From: an uncultured Clostridia bacterium
GTDB lineage: Bacteria; Bacillota; Clostridia; Christensenellales; UBA3700
Assembly: GCA_947246685.1 (NCBI GenBank)
Contig: CAMXSN010000002.1
Coordinates: 209,485 to 273,484 of the forward strand
Length of the DNA: 64,000 nt
Reading direction: 5' to 3'
A model generated the notes under the pieces. That model had not been told where the DNA came from and ran no database searches. It saw only the letters and a list, made by a program, of their open reading frames with translations. Position numbers and translations under genes: made by a program. Below, in pieces: positions 42,370-53,727 of the stretch (position 1 is its first letter; the number at the start of each line of letters is the position of its first letter).

Positions 42370-44193
42370 CTATAAGCTCTTTTTTACTCGCGCTTCGTGT
42401 TTTAATCTCAATTCTTTAGAGAGTATCGTCTTACGCAGTCTTATGCTTTTGGGAGTGACCTCGACAAGCTCGTCGTCGGCGATGAATTCCAGACACTGTT
42501 CGAGCGACATTATCGTCGGAGTGACAAGTTTGAGCGCTTCCTCGCTACCGCTGGCGCGGTTGTTGGTCAACTGCTTTTTCTTGCACACGTTGACGACCAT
42601 ATCGTCTTCGCGCGAGTTGACTCCAACTATCATTCCTTCATAGACATTGACGCCTGCGCCGATAAACAGATTGCCGCGTTCCTGCGCGTTGAACAGACCG
42701 TAAGACGTAGTTGCGCCGTCTTCCCAAGCAACGAGGGAGCCTCTGTTGCGCTCTTGAATTTCTCCTTTATAAGGTTCGTATCCTTTGAGCACGTGGTGCA
42801 TTACTCCAAATCCTCTCGTGTCGGTGAGCATTTCGCTGCGGTATCCTATTAAACAACGCGAGGGGATCTCAAATTCCAGCTTGGTGCCGCCTCTGCCGTC
42901 GGGGAACATATTTTTAAGATCGCCTTTTCTTGCGCCTATTTTGTTCATTACGGCGCCGACGTATTCTTCAGGCACGTCGACGATCAATTCTTCGATAGGT
43001 TCACATTTTACTCCGTCGATGACCTTGTATATTACTTTGGGACGCGACACTTGGAATTCGTAGCCTTCTCTGCGCATGGTTTCGATAAGTATAGACAAAT
43101 GCAACTCGCCTCTGCCATAGACCTTAAAGCTGTCGGCAGAATCCGTCTCTTCAACGCGCATAGACACGTTGGTTTCCACTTCCTTAAATAAACGCGCTCT
43201 CAAATGTCTTGATGTTACGAATTTTCCTTCTTTGCCAGCAAAGGGGGAATTGTTGACCATAAAGACCATTGAGAGGGTAGGTTCGTCGATTTTGACAAAC
43301 GGCAAAGCCTCGATTTTATCCAAGTCGCATATCGTTTCTCCGATATTGAGGTTATCTACGCCGCTTATCGCGACGATATCGCCTACGCTGCCGCTTTCGC
43401 ACTCGACTCTTTTCAGCCCTTCGAATTGATACAGCTTGGATATCTTTGCCTGATGGCGGGTGCCGTCCGTATGGCATATTATAGCTTGCTGACCGCTCTT
43501 GATAGTTCCTCTTGCAATCCTTCCTATGCCTATTCTGCCCACGTATTCGTCATAGTCTATATTGCATAATATGGTCTGTAATCCGTCGTCCGCATCGCCT
43601 TCGGGACAGGGAATCTCCCGAATTATGGTATCGAGAAGGGGAGTCATGTCTTTGCCTATTTCTCCCACCTTAAGACTTGCCCATCCTTGCTTGGCGCTAG
43701 CCATTACCGTGACAAAGTCAAGTTGGTCGTCGTTGGCGCCCAATTCTATGAACAAATCTATCAATTGGTCGATTACCTGATTGGGATCTCCGCCCCTGTC
43801 GACTTTGTTGATTACCACTACGGCTTTTTTGTTGAGGCCGAGAGCCTTTTTGAGCACGTATCTTGTCTGCGGCATGCAACCTTCGACCGCGTCTACGAGC
43901 AGCAGCACTCCGTCGACCATTGAGAGAATACGCTCGACTTCGCCGCCGAAATCTGCGTGTCCCGGGGTGTCGATAATATTGATCTTGACGCCGTTGTAGT
44001 GCACGGCGGTGTTTTTGGCCAGAATGGTTATTCCGCGTTCTCTCTCGATATCGTTGTTGTCCATTACTCTGTCGACAACGGCTTCGTTGGAGCGAAATAT
44101 GCCGTTTTGCCGCAAGAGTTGGTCGACCATTGTCGTCTTGCCGTGATCGACGTGGGCGATAATTGCAATGTTTCTTAAATCAGTTCTTTTCAT
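42370..44193 (-). CDS. typA: translational GTPase TypA/BipA
   Basis: NIAIIAHVDHGKTTMVDQLL, DTPGHADFGGEVER, 607 aa. Confidence 0.96.
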   Translation of the reverse strand: MKRTDLRNIAIIAHVDHGKTTMVDQLLRQNGIFRSNEAVVDRVMDNNDIERERGITILAKNTAVHYNGVKINIIDTPGHADFGGEVERILSMVDGVLLLVDAVEGCMPQTRYVLKKALGLNKKAVVVINKVDRGGDPNQVIDQLIDLFIELGANDDQLDFVTVMASAKQGWASLKVGEIGKDMTPLLDTIIREIPCPEGDADDGLQTILCNIDYDEYVGRIGIGRIARGTIKSGQQAIICHTDGTRHQAKISKLYQFEGLKRVECESGSVGDIVAISGVDNLNIGETICDLDKIEALPFVKIDEPTLSMVFMVNNSPFAGKEGKFVTSRHLRARLFKEVETNVSMRVEETDSADSFKVYGRGELHLSILIETMRREGYEFQVSRPKVIYKVIDGVKCEPIEELIVDVPEEYVGAVMNKIGARKGDLKNMFPDGRGGTKLEFEIPSRCLIGYRSEMLTDTRGFGVMHHVLKGYEPYKGEIQERNRGSLVAWEDGATTSYGLFNAQERGNLFIGAGVNVYEGMIVGVNSREDDMVVNVCKKKQLTNNRASGSEEALKLVTPTIMSLEQCLEFIADDELVEVTPKSIRLRKTILSKELRLKHEARVKKSL

Positions 44194-44220
44194 AAATATA
44201 TACCTTTGTGTGAATATCGA

Positions 44221-44688
44221 TTAACTTTGCCGCAGCGCAACCGTGCGAGCAAGTATTTTGCCGTGCGTTACGGTTGCAAAACAGTACGTCTTTGCAAACG
44301 TAAGAGATCCGGGATTGATCATTTTGAGATTGCTGTAATCGTCTATGGCAGGGCGGTGCGTGTGTCCGTATAGACAACAGTCCGCGCCCAGTTCCGCGCC
44401 GCGCATCTGCAATAGCATATCCGAAGACTTTACCTTGTAATTATGTCCGTGCGAAAGAAAGAATTTCATATTTTCGACTTCGACGATTTTTTCCCATTCG
44501 TCAGAGGCAAAATCGCAATTGCCGTATACGTAATAAGTTTTTTGGGGATAAATTCGGAGCAGTTTTTCTATTTCTCCGCGACCGTCTCCCAAGTGAAATA
44601 TATAATCGCAGTTGTCGAGCGCTTCCCAAAATTCCTCGTTTCGCGGCAGTCTGCCGTGAGTGTCGGAAATAATCACTATATTTTTCAT
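44221..44688 (-). CDS. YfcE/MJ0936-type metallophosphoesterase
   Basis: IVIISDTHGR, HLGDG, GNCD, SHGH, GHTHRP. Confidence 0.9.
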   Translation of the reverse strand: MKNIVIISDTHGRLPRNEEFWEALDNCDYIFHLGDGRGEIEKLLRIYPQKTYYVYGNCDFASDEWEKIVEVENMKFFLSHGHNYKVKSSDMLLQMRGAELGADCCLYGHTHRPAIDDYSNLKMINPGSLTFAKTYCFATVTHGKILARTVALRQS

Positions 44689-44808
44689 ATAAATAAAGGT
44701 ACTCCTTTTGGGAAATATTGTCAAACAAATTATAATTAAAATAATTTAATAGGGTAATATCGCGTTTGAGTAATAACAAATTTGCTCTCATCGATTGACC
44801 CCGCATGA

Positions 44809-44840
44809 AAAAACAGTCCGCTTAAACTTAAGCGGACTAA
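44809..44840 (-). terminator. terminator downstream of rdgB (minus strand)
   Basis: AGTCCGCTTA-AACT-TAAGCGGACT; minus strand tail GTTTTTT. Confidence 0.85.
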
Positions 44841-44843
44841 GAT

Positions 44844-45455
44844 TCAATTGCCGTTTTGCATCTGCATCCTGTCGAGCAAATCTTTGAGCGCGCGACTGCG
44901 GTGAGAGATAGTGTTTTTTTCCTGCATGACCGCCTCGCCGAACGTCTTGCCGAGTTCGTCGCTTAAAAATATCGGGTCGTAGCCGAAACCGTTGCTGCCT
45001 CTGTATTCGTCGATTATCTTGCCGTAGGTTCTGCCGCTGCCGCTGATATATTTGCCGTCGGGATAGCAAAGCACGACCACGCTTTGGAAATAAGCCGTCC
45101 TGTCTGCTTGGAAGCCGTCTTTTTCCAACGAGTGAAGTTTGTCGAGAAGTTTTTTGTTATTGTTTGCGTCGTTGCAAGGTTCTCCCGCATAGCGGGCAGA
45201 ATATATTCCCGGTTCGTTGCCGCCTAGAGCTATCGCGCATATTCCGCTGTCGTCGCCTATTGAAGGTAATCCCGTCATTTTGGCAACGGTGTAGGCTTTT
45301 ATGTAAGCGTTCTCTTCAAACGTCTTGCCGTTTTCTTCTATCTCGACGTCTATTCCCAAGTCTTTGAGCGTGAGAATATCTTCGAATTTGCCTGCCAGTA
45401 TTGTTTTGATTTCCGTAAGTTTGTGCTTGTTGTTGCTTGCAAGTACGGCTTTCAT
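44844..45455 (-). CDS. rdgB: XTP/dITP diphosphatase (RdgB/HAM1)
   Basis: LASNNKHKLTEIK, TFEENAYIKA, DDSGI, SARYAGE, NGFGYDPIFL. Confidence 0.94.
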   Translation of the reverse strand: MKAVLASNNKHKLTEIKTILAGKFEDILTLKDLGIDVEIEENGKTFEENAYIKAYTVAKMTGLPSIGDDSGICAIALGGNEPGIYSARYAGEPCNDANNNKKLLDKLHSLEKDGFQADRTAYFQSVVVLCYPDGKYISGSGRTYGKIIDEYRGSNGFGYDPIFLSDELGKTFGEAVMQEKNTISHRSRALKDLLDRMQMQNGN

Positions 45456-45968
45456 CTATTTCTCCTTTTTCTTTTGTCGCGGTTTTACCGTGACGAACTC
45501 TACGATAATCGAAGGGCGCTTTTTCTTTATAAGCGCGATAATTTCATCAAAACGGGAAGGATTGCAGCTGACCTGAACGACGTCGGCGCTGATGCCGCTG
45601 ACGTTGTCTTTTACCATTCCTTTGCCTTTGGTCTTGTAATAGAGCAGCAGGAATTTCCCTTCGGTGTCCTGTCTTATTACTACGAGATCTTCATAATCGA
45701 TTTTCGTCGCGAGAAATCCCAATATATAAACTATACGCTTGTCCGTAAACGACAGCCCGCACAGAAATACCGCAAGCGACAGAACGACGACTACAATGCC
45801 GGCGATAACGGTAGCCAATATGTCTTCAATGTGATGAAAAGACTCTAGATTTCCCACTCCGCATACTTTCAAAATATTGACAATCATGAAAATAATCAAT
45901 ATAATATTTGCGAGTACGGTGACGATGTAAATCCATGGTTTTTGTTTGAAATTATAGAATTTTCTCAT
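45456..45968 (-). CDS. hypothetical membrane protein
   Basis: 170 aa, two TM helices, abuts rdgB start. Confidence 0.65.
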   Translation of the reverse strand: MRKFYNFKQKPWIYIVTVLANIILIIFMIVNILKVCGVGNLESFHHIEDILATVIAGIVVVVLSLAVFLCGLSFTDKRIVYILGFLATKIDYEDLVVIRQDTEGKFLLLYYKTKGKGMVKDNVSGISADVVQVSCNPSRFDEIIALIKKKRPSIIVEFVTVKPRQKKKEK

Positions 45969-46019
45969 ACTCTAATTATACACATATCCAAGGATATACA
46001 CAACTAAAATAGGATAATT

Positions 46020-46961
46020 ATGAATTTTGAAAAAATAAAAGACGAACACTTTGATCTGATAGCAAAAGCGCAGTCAAAGACGGAATATAACGGCAGCGAA
46101 TATTCGTTGCTGTATCTTAAAGGCTGGGACTTTTTTAATTATCAAAGCATGCAGATAGCCTCTGAAGACGATATGATCTTTTTGAGATTTATTCCTCACA
46201 GAAAATATAGAGACGACGAGTATAGCGAAAAGTATATTTATCTTCCTCCGCTTTGCATTAAAGAAAAAATAGTCCGCGCCTATGAAAAGATAGAGCAGCA
46301 GTGCGCGGCAGACGGGCAGTCTGTCTACGTTATGGCTACGCCCCGAGAGTACGTGGATATTCTCGGCGACAAGTACGACTACGTCAACAACGAAGATTAT
46401 TCCGAATATCTTTACGATCCCAAGAGTTTGATCACGTTTGCAGGCAAAAAGTATCATTCAAAGCGCAATCACGTCGCCAACTTTATTAAGAACTACAATC
46501 CGTCTTACGACGGCGATTGCAGATTCAGGGAATACGTCGCTCAAGACAGGGAGAAAGTATTTGCGCTTATAAACGGTTGGGAAGAGCGCAAGGAATTCGA
46601 CAGAGCGGATTTTGATTCTATGGCGAACGAAGAAATCAACGTGATTTCGCTTGCGTTGAATCTGGTTGCCGAAAGAAAGGGATATTTCGCCGACGTGATA
46701 GAATACGAAGACAAAATAATCGGATTTACATTGGGAGAAATCACTCCCTCTAACGTGGGGATTACTCATATAGAAAAGGCCGACGTGGCGTATGACGGCA
46801 TATATTCGTATCTTTGCAATTCATTTGCCGCAAAGCGTTTTGCGGACGTAAGATATATCAACAGACAGGAAGATATGGGGTTGGAAGGATTGAGAAAATC
46901 CAAAAGATCCTATCATCCGGTCGGTTTTTGCGAGAAGTACGTAGTCAAGAGCCGCGGCTGA
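46020..46961 (+). CDS. DUF2156-family (LPG synthase C-terminal-like) protein
   Basis: FAGKKYHSKRNHVANFIKNY, GFTLGE, INRQEDMGLEGLRKSKRSYHP. Confidence 0.83.
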   Translation: MNFEKIKDEHFDLIAKAQSKTEYNGSEYSLLYLKGWDFFNYQSMQIASEDDMIFLRFIPHRKYRDDEYSEKYIYLPPLCIKEKIVRAYEKIEQQCAADGQSVYVMATPREYVDILGDKYDYVNNEDYSEYLYDPKSLITFAGKKYHSKRNHVANFIKNYNPSYDGDCRFREYVAQDREKVFALINGWEERKEFDRADFDSMANEEINVISLALNLVAERKGYFADVIEYEDKIIGFTLGEITPSNVGITHIEKADVAYDGIYSYLCNSFAAKRFADVRYINRQEDMGLEGLRKSKRSYHPVGFCEKYVVKSRG

Positions 46962-47073
46962 CAAATATTGCCGCGCAAAGTATATGAATACTTGCAATAT
47001 GCGAGGTTTTGTTTTATAATAAAATAAATTTAAGTAATTGCGGATATCTTGCATATCTGCAACGGAGAAAGCA

Positions 47074-49341
47074 ATGATTGAATTGAAAGACGGAAGATAT
47101 CTTATCGACGGTCGGTTCGTCACTCTCGACGAGCTGAAAGCTCGCGGAATCGAATCTGCGGCAATTGAGAACGCGTATAAGGGAACTATGGCGTATGCCA
47201 TACTGTCCTCGCACAATACTTTGCCCGTAACAGAAAAGGGCGAACAGCTTAAAATAAAATTCGACGCGATGGCGTCGCACGACATAACGTACGTGGGAAT
47301 AATTCAGACTGCAAAGGCTAGCGGACTTGAAAAATTTCCTATACCTTACGTGTTGACTAACTGTCACAACTCTCTTTGCGCCGTAGGCGGCACGATTAAT
47401 GAAGACGACCACGTATTCGGTTTGTCGGCGGCAAAGAAATACGGCGGCATATTCGTGCCTCCTCATCAAGCGGTAATACATACTTATATGAGAGAGTGTA
47501 TGTCCGGTTGCGGCAAGATGATACTGGGATCCGATTCTCACACTAGATACGGCGCGTTGGGAACAATGGCGGTCGGAGAGGGCGGTCCAGAGCTTGTCAA
47601 ACAGTTGCTCAACCGCACTTACGATATCAAATATCCCGATGTCATAGCAATACATATTACGGGCGCGCCGCGCAAAGGCGTCGGTCCTCAGGACGTCGCG
47701 CTGGCAATAATCGGAGCCGTATTCAAACAGGGATTTGTCAAAAACAAAGTCATGGAGTTTGTCGGCGAAGGCATAAAGAATCTGCCTATCGAATACCGCA
47801 ACGGCATAGACGTAATGACGACAGAAACTACCTGTCTGTCTTCAATCTGGACTACCGACGATGTAGAGGTGCAGAACTATTACGCCGTAAGAGGACGGCT
47901 TGATGAATATAGGGCGATCAGACCCGCCGCTTTGGCGTATTACGACGGCGTCGTCGAGGTCGATTTGTCGGACGTCGTTCCGCAGATAGCGCTTCCCTTC
48001 CATCCTTCTAACGTATATAATTTGCAAGACGTTATCGACCATCCGCAGGATATTCTTTCGTCCGTAGAAAAAGAGTGTAACCGATTGCTCAACAACAATA
48101 AAATCGATTTCAAGCTGACTGACAAGATAGTCGGCGGTAAAGTAATGGTCGAACAGGGTATTATCGCCGGTTGCGCCGGTGGTACTTACGACAATATCAT
48201 AGAGGCCGGCAGAATTCTCGACGGCAGATCGATAGGAGACGGCAAATTTACGTTGAGCGTGTATCCTTCGTCGACGCCCGTATATTACGATTTGCTCAAC
48301 AAAGGAGCGATTGCAAGTCTCGTAAGAAGCGGCGCCAACGTCAAAAGCGCATTCTGCGGTCCGTGTTTCGGAGCGGGAGACGTGCCTGCCAACAACGCGT
48401 TGTCCATAAGACATACGACGCGTAATTTTGAATCGAGAGAGGGAAGCAAACCTGCAAATAATCAGATCGCTTCCGTTGCGCTTATGGACGCGAGATCTAT
48501 TGCGGCGACCGCAGCCAACGGCGGAGCGTTGACCAGCGCGCTGGGATGGGATTACGACAACTCTATTCCGCAATTTGCTTACGATAAGTCGATATATGAG
48601 AGAAGAGTATACGACGGAGCGGGAAAACCCGACGCCGACGCCAAGCTCGAATACGGTCCGAATATATGCGACTGGCCTCAAGTCATATCGTTGACGGACA
48701 ACGTAATAGTCAAGCTTGCCGCTGTGATCAACGATCCGGTAACGACGACCGACGAGCTCATTCCTTCGGGAGAAACGTCGAGTTATCGCTCCAATCCTTT
48801 GAAGCTTGCGGAATTCGCGCTTTCGAGGAAAGAGCCGCAATATGTGGGCAGAGCGAAGAAAATATATGCTGACGAACTGAGCAGAAGAGACGGCGGATTG
48901 CCGAAAGAATATGCTGACGCAATAAATAAAGCGGGCGTAAAACTCAAAGGCAGCGTGTCTATAGGAAGCGGCGTGTATGCGGTAAAACCCGGCGACGGCA
49001 GCGCGAGAGAACAGGCTGCGAGCTGTCAGAGAGTGCTGGGCGGCGTGTGCAATATAGCAAAAGAGTATGCCACCAAAAGATATCGTTCCAATTTGATCAA
49101 TTGGGGTATGCTGCCGTTTATTTCCGAGGAAAAATACGAGCTTGGAGATTTGATTATTGTGCTTGACGTCAAAGCCGGAGTGGACGGCGGAAAGAGTAAA
49201 TTCAACGCAAAGATCGTCAGAGGAGATAAGGTCATAGACACCGTATTGAGCGTCGACGCTCTTACCGACGACGAAAGAGATATAATATCCGAGGGCTGTC
49301 TTATCAACTATTATAAGGCGCAAAGTCAAAAGAATGGATAA
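47074..49341 (+). CDS. aconitase-family hydratase
   Basis: [44 protein letters not shown]-type Fe-S/swivel motifs. Confidence 0.85.
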   Translation: MIELKDGRYLIDGRFVTLDELKARGIESAAIENAYKGTMAYAILSSHNTLPVTEKGEQLKIKFDAMASHDITYVGIIQTAKASGLEKFPIPYVLTNCHNSLCAVGGTINEDDHVFGLSAAKKYGGIFVPPHQAVIHTYMRECMSGCGKMILGSDSHTRYGALGTMAVGEGGPELVKQLLNRTYDIKYPDVIAIHITGAPRKGVGPQDVALAIIGAVFKQGFVKNKVMEFVGEGIKNLPIEYRNGIDVMTTETTCLSSIWTTDDVEVQNYYAVRGRLDEYRAIRPAALAYYDGVVEVDLSDVVPQIALPFHPSNVYNLQDVIDHPQDILSSVEKECNRLLNNNKIDFKLTDKIVGGKVMVEQGIIAGCAGGTYDNIIEAGRILDGRSIGDGKFTLSVYPSSTPVYYDLLNKGAIASLVRSGANVKSAFCGPCFGAGDVPANNALSIRHTTRNFESREGSKPANNQIASVALMDARSIAATAANGGALTSALGWDYDNSIPQFAYDKSIYERRVYDGAGKPDADAKLEYGPNICDWPQVISLTDNVIVKLAAVINDPVTTTDELIPSGETSSYRSNPLKLAEFALSRKEPQYVGRAKKIYADELSRRDGGLPKEYADAINKAGVKLKGSVSIGSGVYAVKPGDGSAREQAASCQRVLGGVCNIAKEYATKRYRSNLINWGMLPFISEEKYELGDLIIVLDVKAGVDGGKSKFNAKIVRGDKVIDTVLSVDALTDDERDIISEGCLINYYKAQSQKNG

Positions 49342-49876
49342 AATTTCGCTGCGCGCTCTGTTAAAAGAGAGAGTCTCTTTGATCTCGGACAAACGGGAAC
49401 AGAGCGAATTAATAGCGCAAAAAGTCAAAACTTTGCGTTTGCCGCATGGCAGTATATGTATATATAATTCGTTGGATTGCGAAGCGGATACGGTTGATTT
49501 GATCAATTATTTTATCCAAACGAGGGAAGTATATCTGCCCGTGGTCGAAGGCGAAGATATCCTGCTTGTCAAAGTCGACAGCGATACGCAATATACGGTC
49601 GGCAGATGGGGAATACGGGAACCTCGGGGAGAGAGAATCGCGCCGAAAACAATTGCTCCGCAGATAACGGTGACGCCTCTTTTGGGCGCCGATAAGAATC
49701 TCAACCGTTTGGGTAAGGGCAAGGGATATTACGATAGATATTTTGCTTCGCTCGGAGAAACTTATAAAGTGGGCCTTGCTTTCCGCGAACAGATAGTCGA
49801 TCGCGTGCCCGCGGATAAGTGGGACAAGACCTTGGACGCGCTGATTACTCCCGACGAAATTATCGAGCGGAAGTAA
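49334..49876 (+). CDS. 5-formyltetrahydrofolate cyclo-ligase
   Basis: [39 protein letters not shown]. Confidence 0.9.
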   Translation: MDKISLRALLKERVSLISDKREQSELIAQKVKTLRLPHGSICIYNSLDCEADTVDLINYFIQTREVYLPVVEGEDILLVKVDSDTQYTVGRWGIREPRGERIAPKTIAPQITVTPLLGADKNLNRLGKGKGYYDRYFASLGETYKVGLAFREQIVDRVPADKWDKTLDALITPDEIIERK

Positions 49877-49926
49877 ATAATAAGAATAAACGTAATTATT
49901 CGGATGCATAATTAATCGGGAAAGAT

Positions 49927-50928
49927 ATGAGAGTAATAAGCGGAAAATACAGAGGCAAAAGGTTGATATCGCCGCAAGGAAACGAAGTGAGACCCACTTC
50001 GGATAAAGTCAAAGAGAGCATATTTAACGTCATTCAGTTTGACGTAGAAAACAGCAGATTTCTCGATTTGTTTTCCGGAAGCGGCGCCATGGGAATAGAG
50101 GCGTTGAGCAGAGGCGCGAGAGAGGCTCTGTTTGCCGATTGCAGCAGAACGTCCGCTGAGCTGACTCAATCCAATTTGAAAGGCGTATCCGAGAATTATA
50201 ATGTTGTGTGCAGAGATTTTAGAGACGCGCTTTATTCTGCGGAAGGCAAATGGGATTTTATATTTGTCGATCCGCCTTACGGCAGCGATTATATCCAAGA
50301 GATCTGCCGTATCGCTCGCCAGAGGGATATGCTCGCCGACGGAGGATATATAATATACGAGAGAAACGTAGACAAAGCGTATAAACTACCTGACGGGATG
50401 TGCGTAAAAAAACGCAAAATTTTCGGTTCGACGTGCGTGGATTATATCGCCGTATCGCGCGGTAAGACGGCGATAGCGGGAAGTTACGATCCTATTACGA
50501 CAGGGCATCTCGATATTATAGATAAGGCTCTCGAGACCTACGATGAAGTAACGGTGCTTATTGCAAAGAATCCCGATAAGGAGTATTTATTCTCGACGGA
50601 AGAGCGAGCGGAGTTTATAAGAGCGGCAGTGTCCGATTATCTCAACGTCAATGTTGATATATGCGACGGACTGGTTTGCGATTATTGCAAAGTGCACGGC
50701 ATAGATACTGTATACAGAGGATATAGAAGCGCTGAAGACCTTGCGTATGAAAAAGATATGGCGGAATTCAATAAGGCTAGAGGATTAGAGACCGTGCTTG
50801 TCGAAGGACTTCGTCCGATTTCCTCCACGCTGATCAGAGAAGGACTTGCAAGCGGCTCTAACGTAAAAAAATATTTACCAAAGCAGGCAGCCAATGCGAT
50901 AATGCGCGCCTATAAGGAGAAATTATGA
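49927..50928 (+). CDS. fusion: 16S rRNA (guanine966-N2)-methyltransferase RsmD + phosphopantetheine adenylyltransferase CoaD
   Basis: N-half MRVISGKYRGKRL...RPTSDKVKESIFN...DLFSGSGAMGIEAL...FVDPPYGSDY; C-half AIAGSYDPITTGHLDII...YRGYRSAEDLAYE...SSTLIREGL; one uninterrupted frame. Confidence 0.9.
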   Translation: MRVISGKYRGKRLISPQGNEVRPTSDKVKESIFNVIQFDVENSRFLDLFSGSGAMGIEALSRGAREALFADCSRTSAELTQSNLKGVSENYNVVCRDFRDALYSAEGKWDFIFVDPPYGSDYIQEICRIARQRDMLADGGYIIYERNVDKAYKLPDGMCVKKRKIFGSTCVDYIAVSRGKTAIAGSYDPITTGHLDIIDKALETYDEVTVLIAKNPDKEYLFSTEERAEFIRAAVSDYLNVNVDICDGLVCDYCKVHGIDTVYRGYRSAEDLAYEKDMAEFNKARGLETVLVEGLRPISSTLIREGLASGSNVKKYLPKQAANAIMRAYKEKL

Positions 50929-51404
50929 ACGGTATGACGATTGACAGGCTGTTGGAGAAGCTCGAAGAGTTGCTCAACAGCGGAAAAAAACAGATGTTTT
51001 CCAATATGCGTCTTGTGGACGCCAATAGCTGTCTGGCGATAGTTCAGCAGATTAAAAGTCAACTCCCGGCAGAGCTTGCGGAAGCGATAGTAATTTTAAG
51101 GGATTGCGACAAACTCAAAGAGGAAGCTATGAGAGAGGCAGACGCAATCGTCATCGGAGCGCAAGAACAGGCGAGAAAGCTCGTTGCGGAAAGCGAGATT
51201 ACGCGCGAGAGCGAGAAGCAGGCTTCGGAGCTTGTCAAGAATGCCGGCGCATACGCCGACAGTTTGGTAGAGCAGAGCTATATGCAGGTCAATAATCTGT
51301 ATATCGAAGTTGAGAATACCATGCGCGAAATGCTCAGCGCGATTTCCGCAAGCAGAGAAAGTCTCTTTGTCGAAGAAGAGGTAGACAACGGAGAAAACAG
51401 ATAG
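50925..51404 (+). CDS. coiled-coil protein (ATPase subunit B-like)
   Basis: 159 aa, alpha-helical; overlaps coaD stop by ATGA. Confidence 0.65.
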   Translation: MNGMTIDRLLEKLEELLNSGKKQMFSNMRLVDANSCLAIVQQIKSQLPAELAEAIVILRDCDKLKEEAMREADAIVIGAQEQARKLVAESEITRESEKQASELVKNAGAYADSLVEQSYMQVNNLYIEVENTMREMLSAISASRESLFVEEEVDNGENR

Positions 51405-52394
51405 TCAATAGAATATTTCCACTATTCCCAAAGAAATTACAAAAGTTATTATTGCCTGCGTAAGTTTGGCAAGAAAATAAAACGCGGCGCTGACTTTGCA
51501 CTGTCTGAGAAAAGTCAGAGATTGAAACGTGATCGACAGCCCGCCGAACGACAGCAGTCCTGCCACGAAAGGCAGGATTATTTTTATGTCTGCGCCGCTC
51601 TGCGCAAAAGCTTGACATCCTCGGGTGATTTCGATTGCAGACATTACGATCGGCGCGGCAATATCCTTGCTTATTCCGACTAGCGCGAGAGGTTTGGAAA
51701 GTAAGTAAGCCAGCGAATCTATAATTTTGAGATCGCTTGCTATATCTATCACCATACTGAAAATGGCGATATATCCTCCTACGACGAGTACGGATAGAAT
51801 TGACGAAGTTATGGAAGTGTTGAGCAATTCTTCGTCGCGTTTTGCCTTAGGCATGGGCAGGAGTTTTTCTTCGCTTTTTTTGCCGCGGTAGATCAGTCCG
51901 TTGAGCAGCGCGCCCAGCGCGTGACACAGGAAGAGCACGTAGCCCGCTTTGGGTGAAGAAAACATCAGCGTGCCGACTGTGCCGACGACAAACAGCGGAC
52001 CTGACGTCGAAGTAAAGGTCGAGACTTTTTTGCAGTTGGGAATGGAAAAATTGCCGTTTTCGTAGAAATCGCTGATTAATTTGGCGCCTATCGGATATCC
52101 CGATATCAGGCTCATAACGAGTATGTATCCGCTTTCCGCAGGCGAGTTGTAAAGTCTTGAAATAGGTTTTTTGAGAGCCTTTCCCATCGCGCTCGCCGCG
52201 CCGAGACCTGTGAGCAATTTTGTAAAGAAGAAAAAGGGAAACAACGCCGGCGCCACGTTTTTGGCAAAGAGCAACATTCCGTTGAAAATACTTTGTATGT
52301 ATCTCTGCGGATTGACGACAAGACATATTATAAAAAAGCAGATTATTATAGATAACGGAAGAGTTTGTTTTGCTCTTTTGGAAAGCGTCGGCAT
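51405..52394 (-). CDS. ylbJ: YlbJ-like membrane protein (nucleoside recognition domain)
   Basis: MLLFAKNVAPALFPFFFFTKLL, LISGYPIGAKLISDFYENG. Confidence 0.88.
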   Translation of the reverse strand: MPTLSKRAKQTLPLSIIICFFIICLVVNPQRYIQSIFNGMLLFAKNVAPALFPFFFFTKLLTGLGAASAMGKALKKPISRLYNSPAESGYILVMSLISGYPIGAKLISDFYENGNFSIPNCKKVSTFTSTSGPLFVVGTVGTLMFSSPKAGYVLFLCHALGALLNGLIYRGKKSEEKLLPMPKAKRDEELLNTSITSSILSVLVVGGYIAIFSMVIDIASDLKIIDSLAYLLSKPLALVGISKDIAAPIVMSAIEITRGCQAFAQSGADIKIILPFVAGLLSFGGLSITFQSLTFLRQCKVSAAFYFLAKLTQAIITFVISLGIVEIFY

Positions 52395-52444
52395 ATCAAA
52401 ATATATGAACAGCCGCGCGTTTTTATGCTTTGTCCCGATTGCCG

Positions 52445-53587
52445 CTATTTATTTACTATCTGCATGGATTTGGGGAAATTGCCGCGCAAAACCGAATACA
52501 GAGAATCGCAGACGGATATCGGATCGTCGGAAGAAATCGCCGACGAGCGCGTCTTGACGTCGCATTTGAATGCAGACAGTAAGTCTTTGCCGTTTTGTCC
52601 CATTGCCAATATATTGACATAATTAACGGGGGAGCAGAGTAAGTCTTCGGCGCGGAATACGTTGTCTATCAGTATGTTGAGCAGAGTCCTTCTAAGATAT
52701 GCGTCGGTATATCTTTTGGTAGTCAAAGACGCAAAAAATTCTTGCCAATCGGCACAAGATTTCAACGACTTGATTATTCGGTTTTGTATTCCTTCTTTAA
52801 CTCCGTGTATCTTGGTAAGGTCGCGGCTTTCCGCCGAGTATTTAAGCAGGGTAAAGAGTTTGTCGTTGACCGACGTCAATTCGTCGGAATTCAAATCTTT
52901 CAAATAGTCGAATACGTAAGCGGGCACTGCCGATCTCACCGTATGAGCGGAAGAATTAATCAGCGCGTGTCTGATTGCGCTTGCCGAAGGATATGTCGTT
53001 TGGCATGATTTGTCGTTGTAACCTCCGCCGGTTCTTGTCACTGTGACCGCATGGATATCGGGATTGATCTTTTTAATGGCTTTTATATATTCTATCGCCA
53101 AAATATTGTTGGGAACTCCGATTATGTCTCGATAGTCAGGCGAAATATCTTCGAGCGCCATAGAATAGCTTTTGGCATACCCGTTGCCTTGTTTCAGCGC
53201 GTTTAGAAGTTTGGATTTGAATAGGGGACTTTCTTCGTATTCTGCGATTTCGCGCAGAGCATCGAAGTTTCCCGATTCGCTGCCGAAAGATAAACAAAGA
53301 TCTCCGCGTATAGTATTCGCGATTTTTATAGCGCCCGATGCAAAATATTCCGCGCTTGTCAACACGTATTGAGGAGGAAGCTCGACAACCAGGTCGACGC
53401 CGCTTTTTATCGCCCATGTCGCGCGGGTGTATTTATCGGCGACGGCTGCTTCTCCGCGTTGAGTGAAATTGCCGCTCATTATGCATACAGTTTTGTCGCA
53501 ATCCGTTTGTTCGGCAGTCTTTGCAATGTGGTAACAGTGACCGTTTTGCATCGGATTGTATTCGCAGATGATGACGGCGATTTTCAT
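52445..53587 (-). CDS. tmcAL: tRNA(Met) cytidine acetate ligase
   Basis: IICEYNPMQNGHCYHI, IMSGNFTQRGEAAVADKYTRA, ELPPQYVLTSAEYFASGAI. Confidence 0.92.
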   Translation of the reverse strand: MKIAVIICEYNPMQNGHCYHIAKTAEQTDCDKTVCIMSGNFTQRGEAAVADKYTRATWAIKSGVDLVVELPPQYVLTSAEYFASGAIKIANTIRGDLCLSFGSESGNFDALREIAEYEESPLFKSKLLNALKQGNGYAKSYSMALEDISPDYRDIIGVPNNILAIEYIKAIKKINPDIHAVTVTRTGGGYNDKSCQTTYPSASAIRHALINSSAHTVRSAVPAYVFDYLKDLNSDELTSVNDKLFTLLKYSAESRDLTKIHGVKEGIQNRIIKSLKSCADWQEFFASLTTKRYTDAYLRRTLLNILIDNVFRAEDLLCSPVNYVNILAMGQNGKDLLSAFKCDVKTRSSAISSDDPISVCDSLYSVLRGNFPKSMQIVNK

Positions 53588-53727
53588 TTTTTGCACCTCA
53601 AAACTCTTTACATTCATTTTATTAAAGAGTATACTTTAACTGATTTAACCAAAGACGTCGGAATATTTCCGATAAGTCTATTATAAGAGAATTTCAAGGA
53701 AAAATAAAGTGTTTTGGAGGGAGTGAA

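Noticed and set aside
47842-49506. 554-aa minus-strand ORF opposite the aconitase-family gene
   Set aside because: Lies over a clear conserved CDS; sequence is low-plausibility (Arg/Tyr/Ser/His rich) with no domain.
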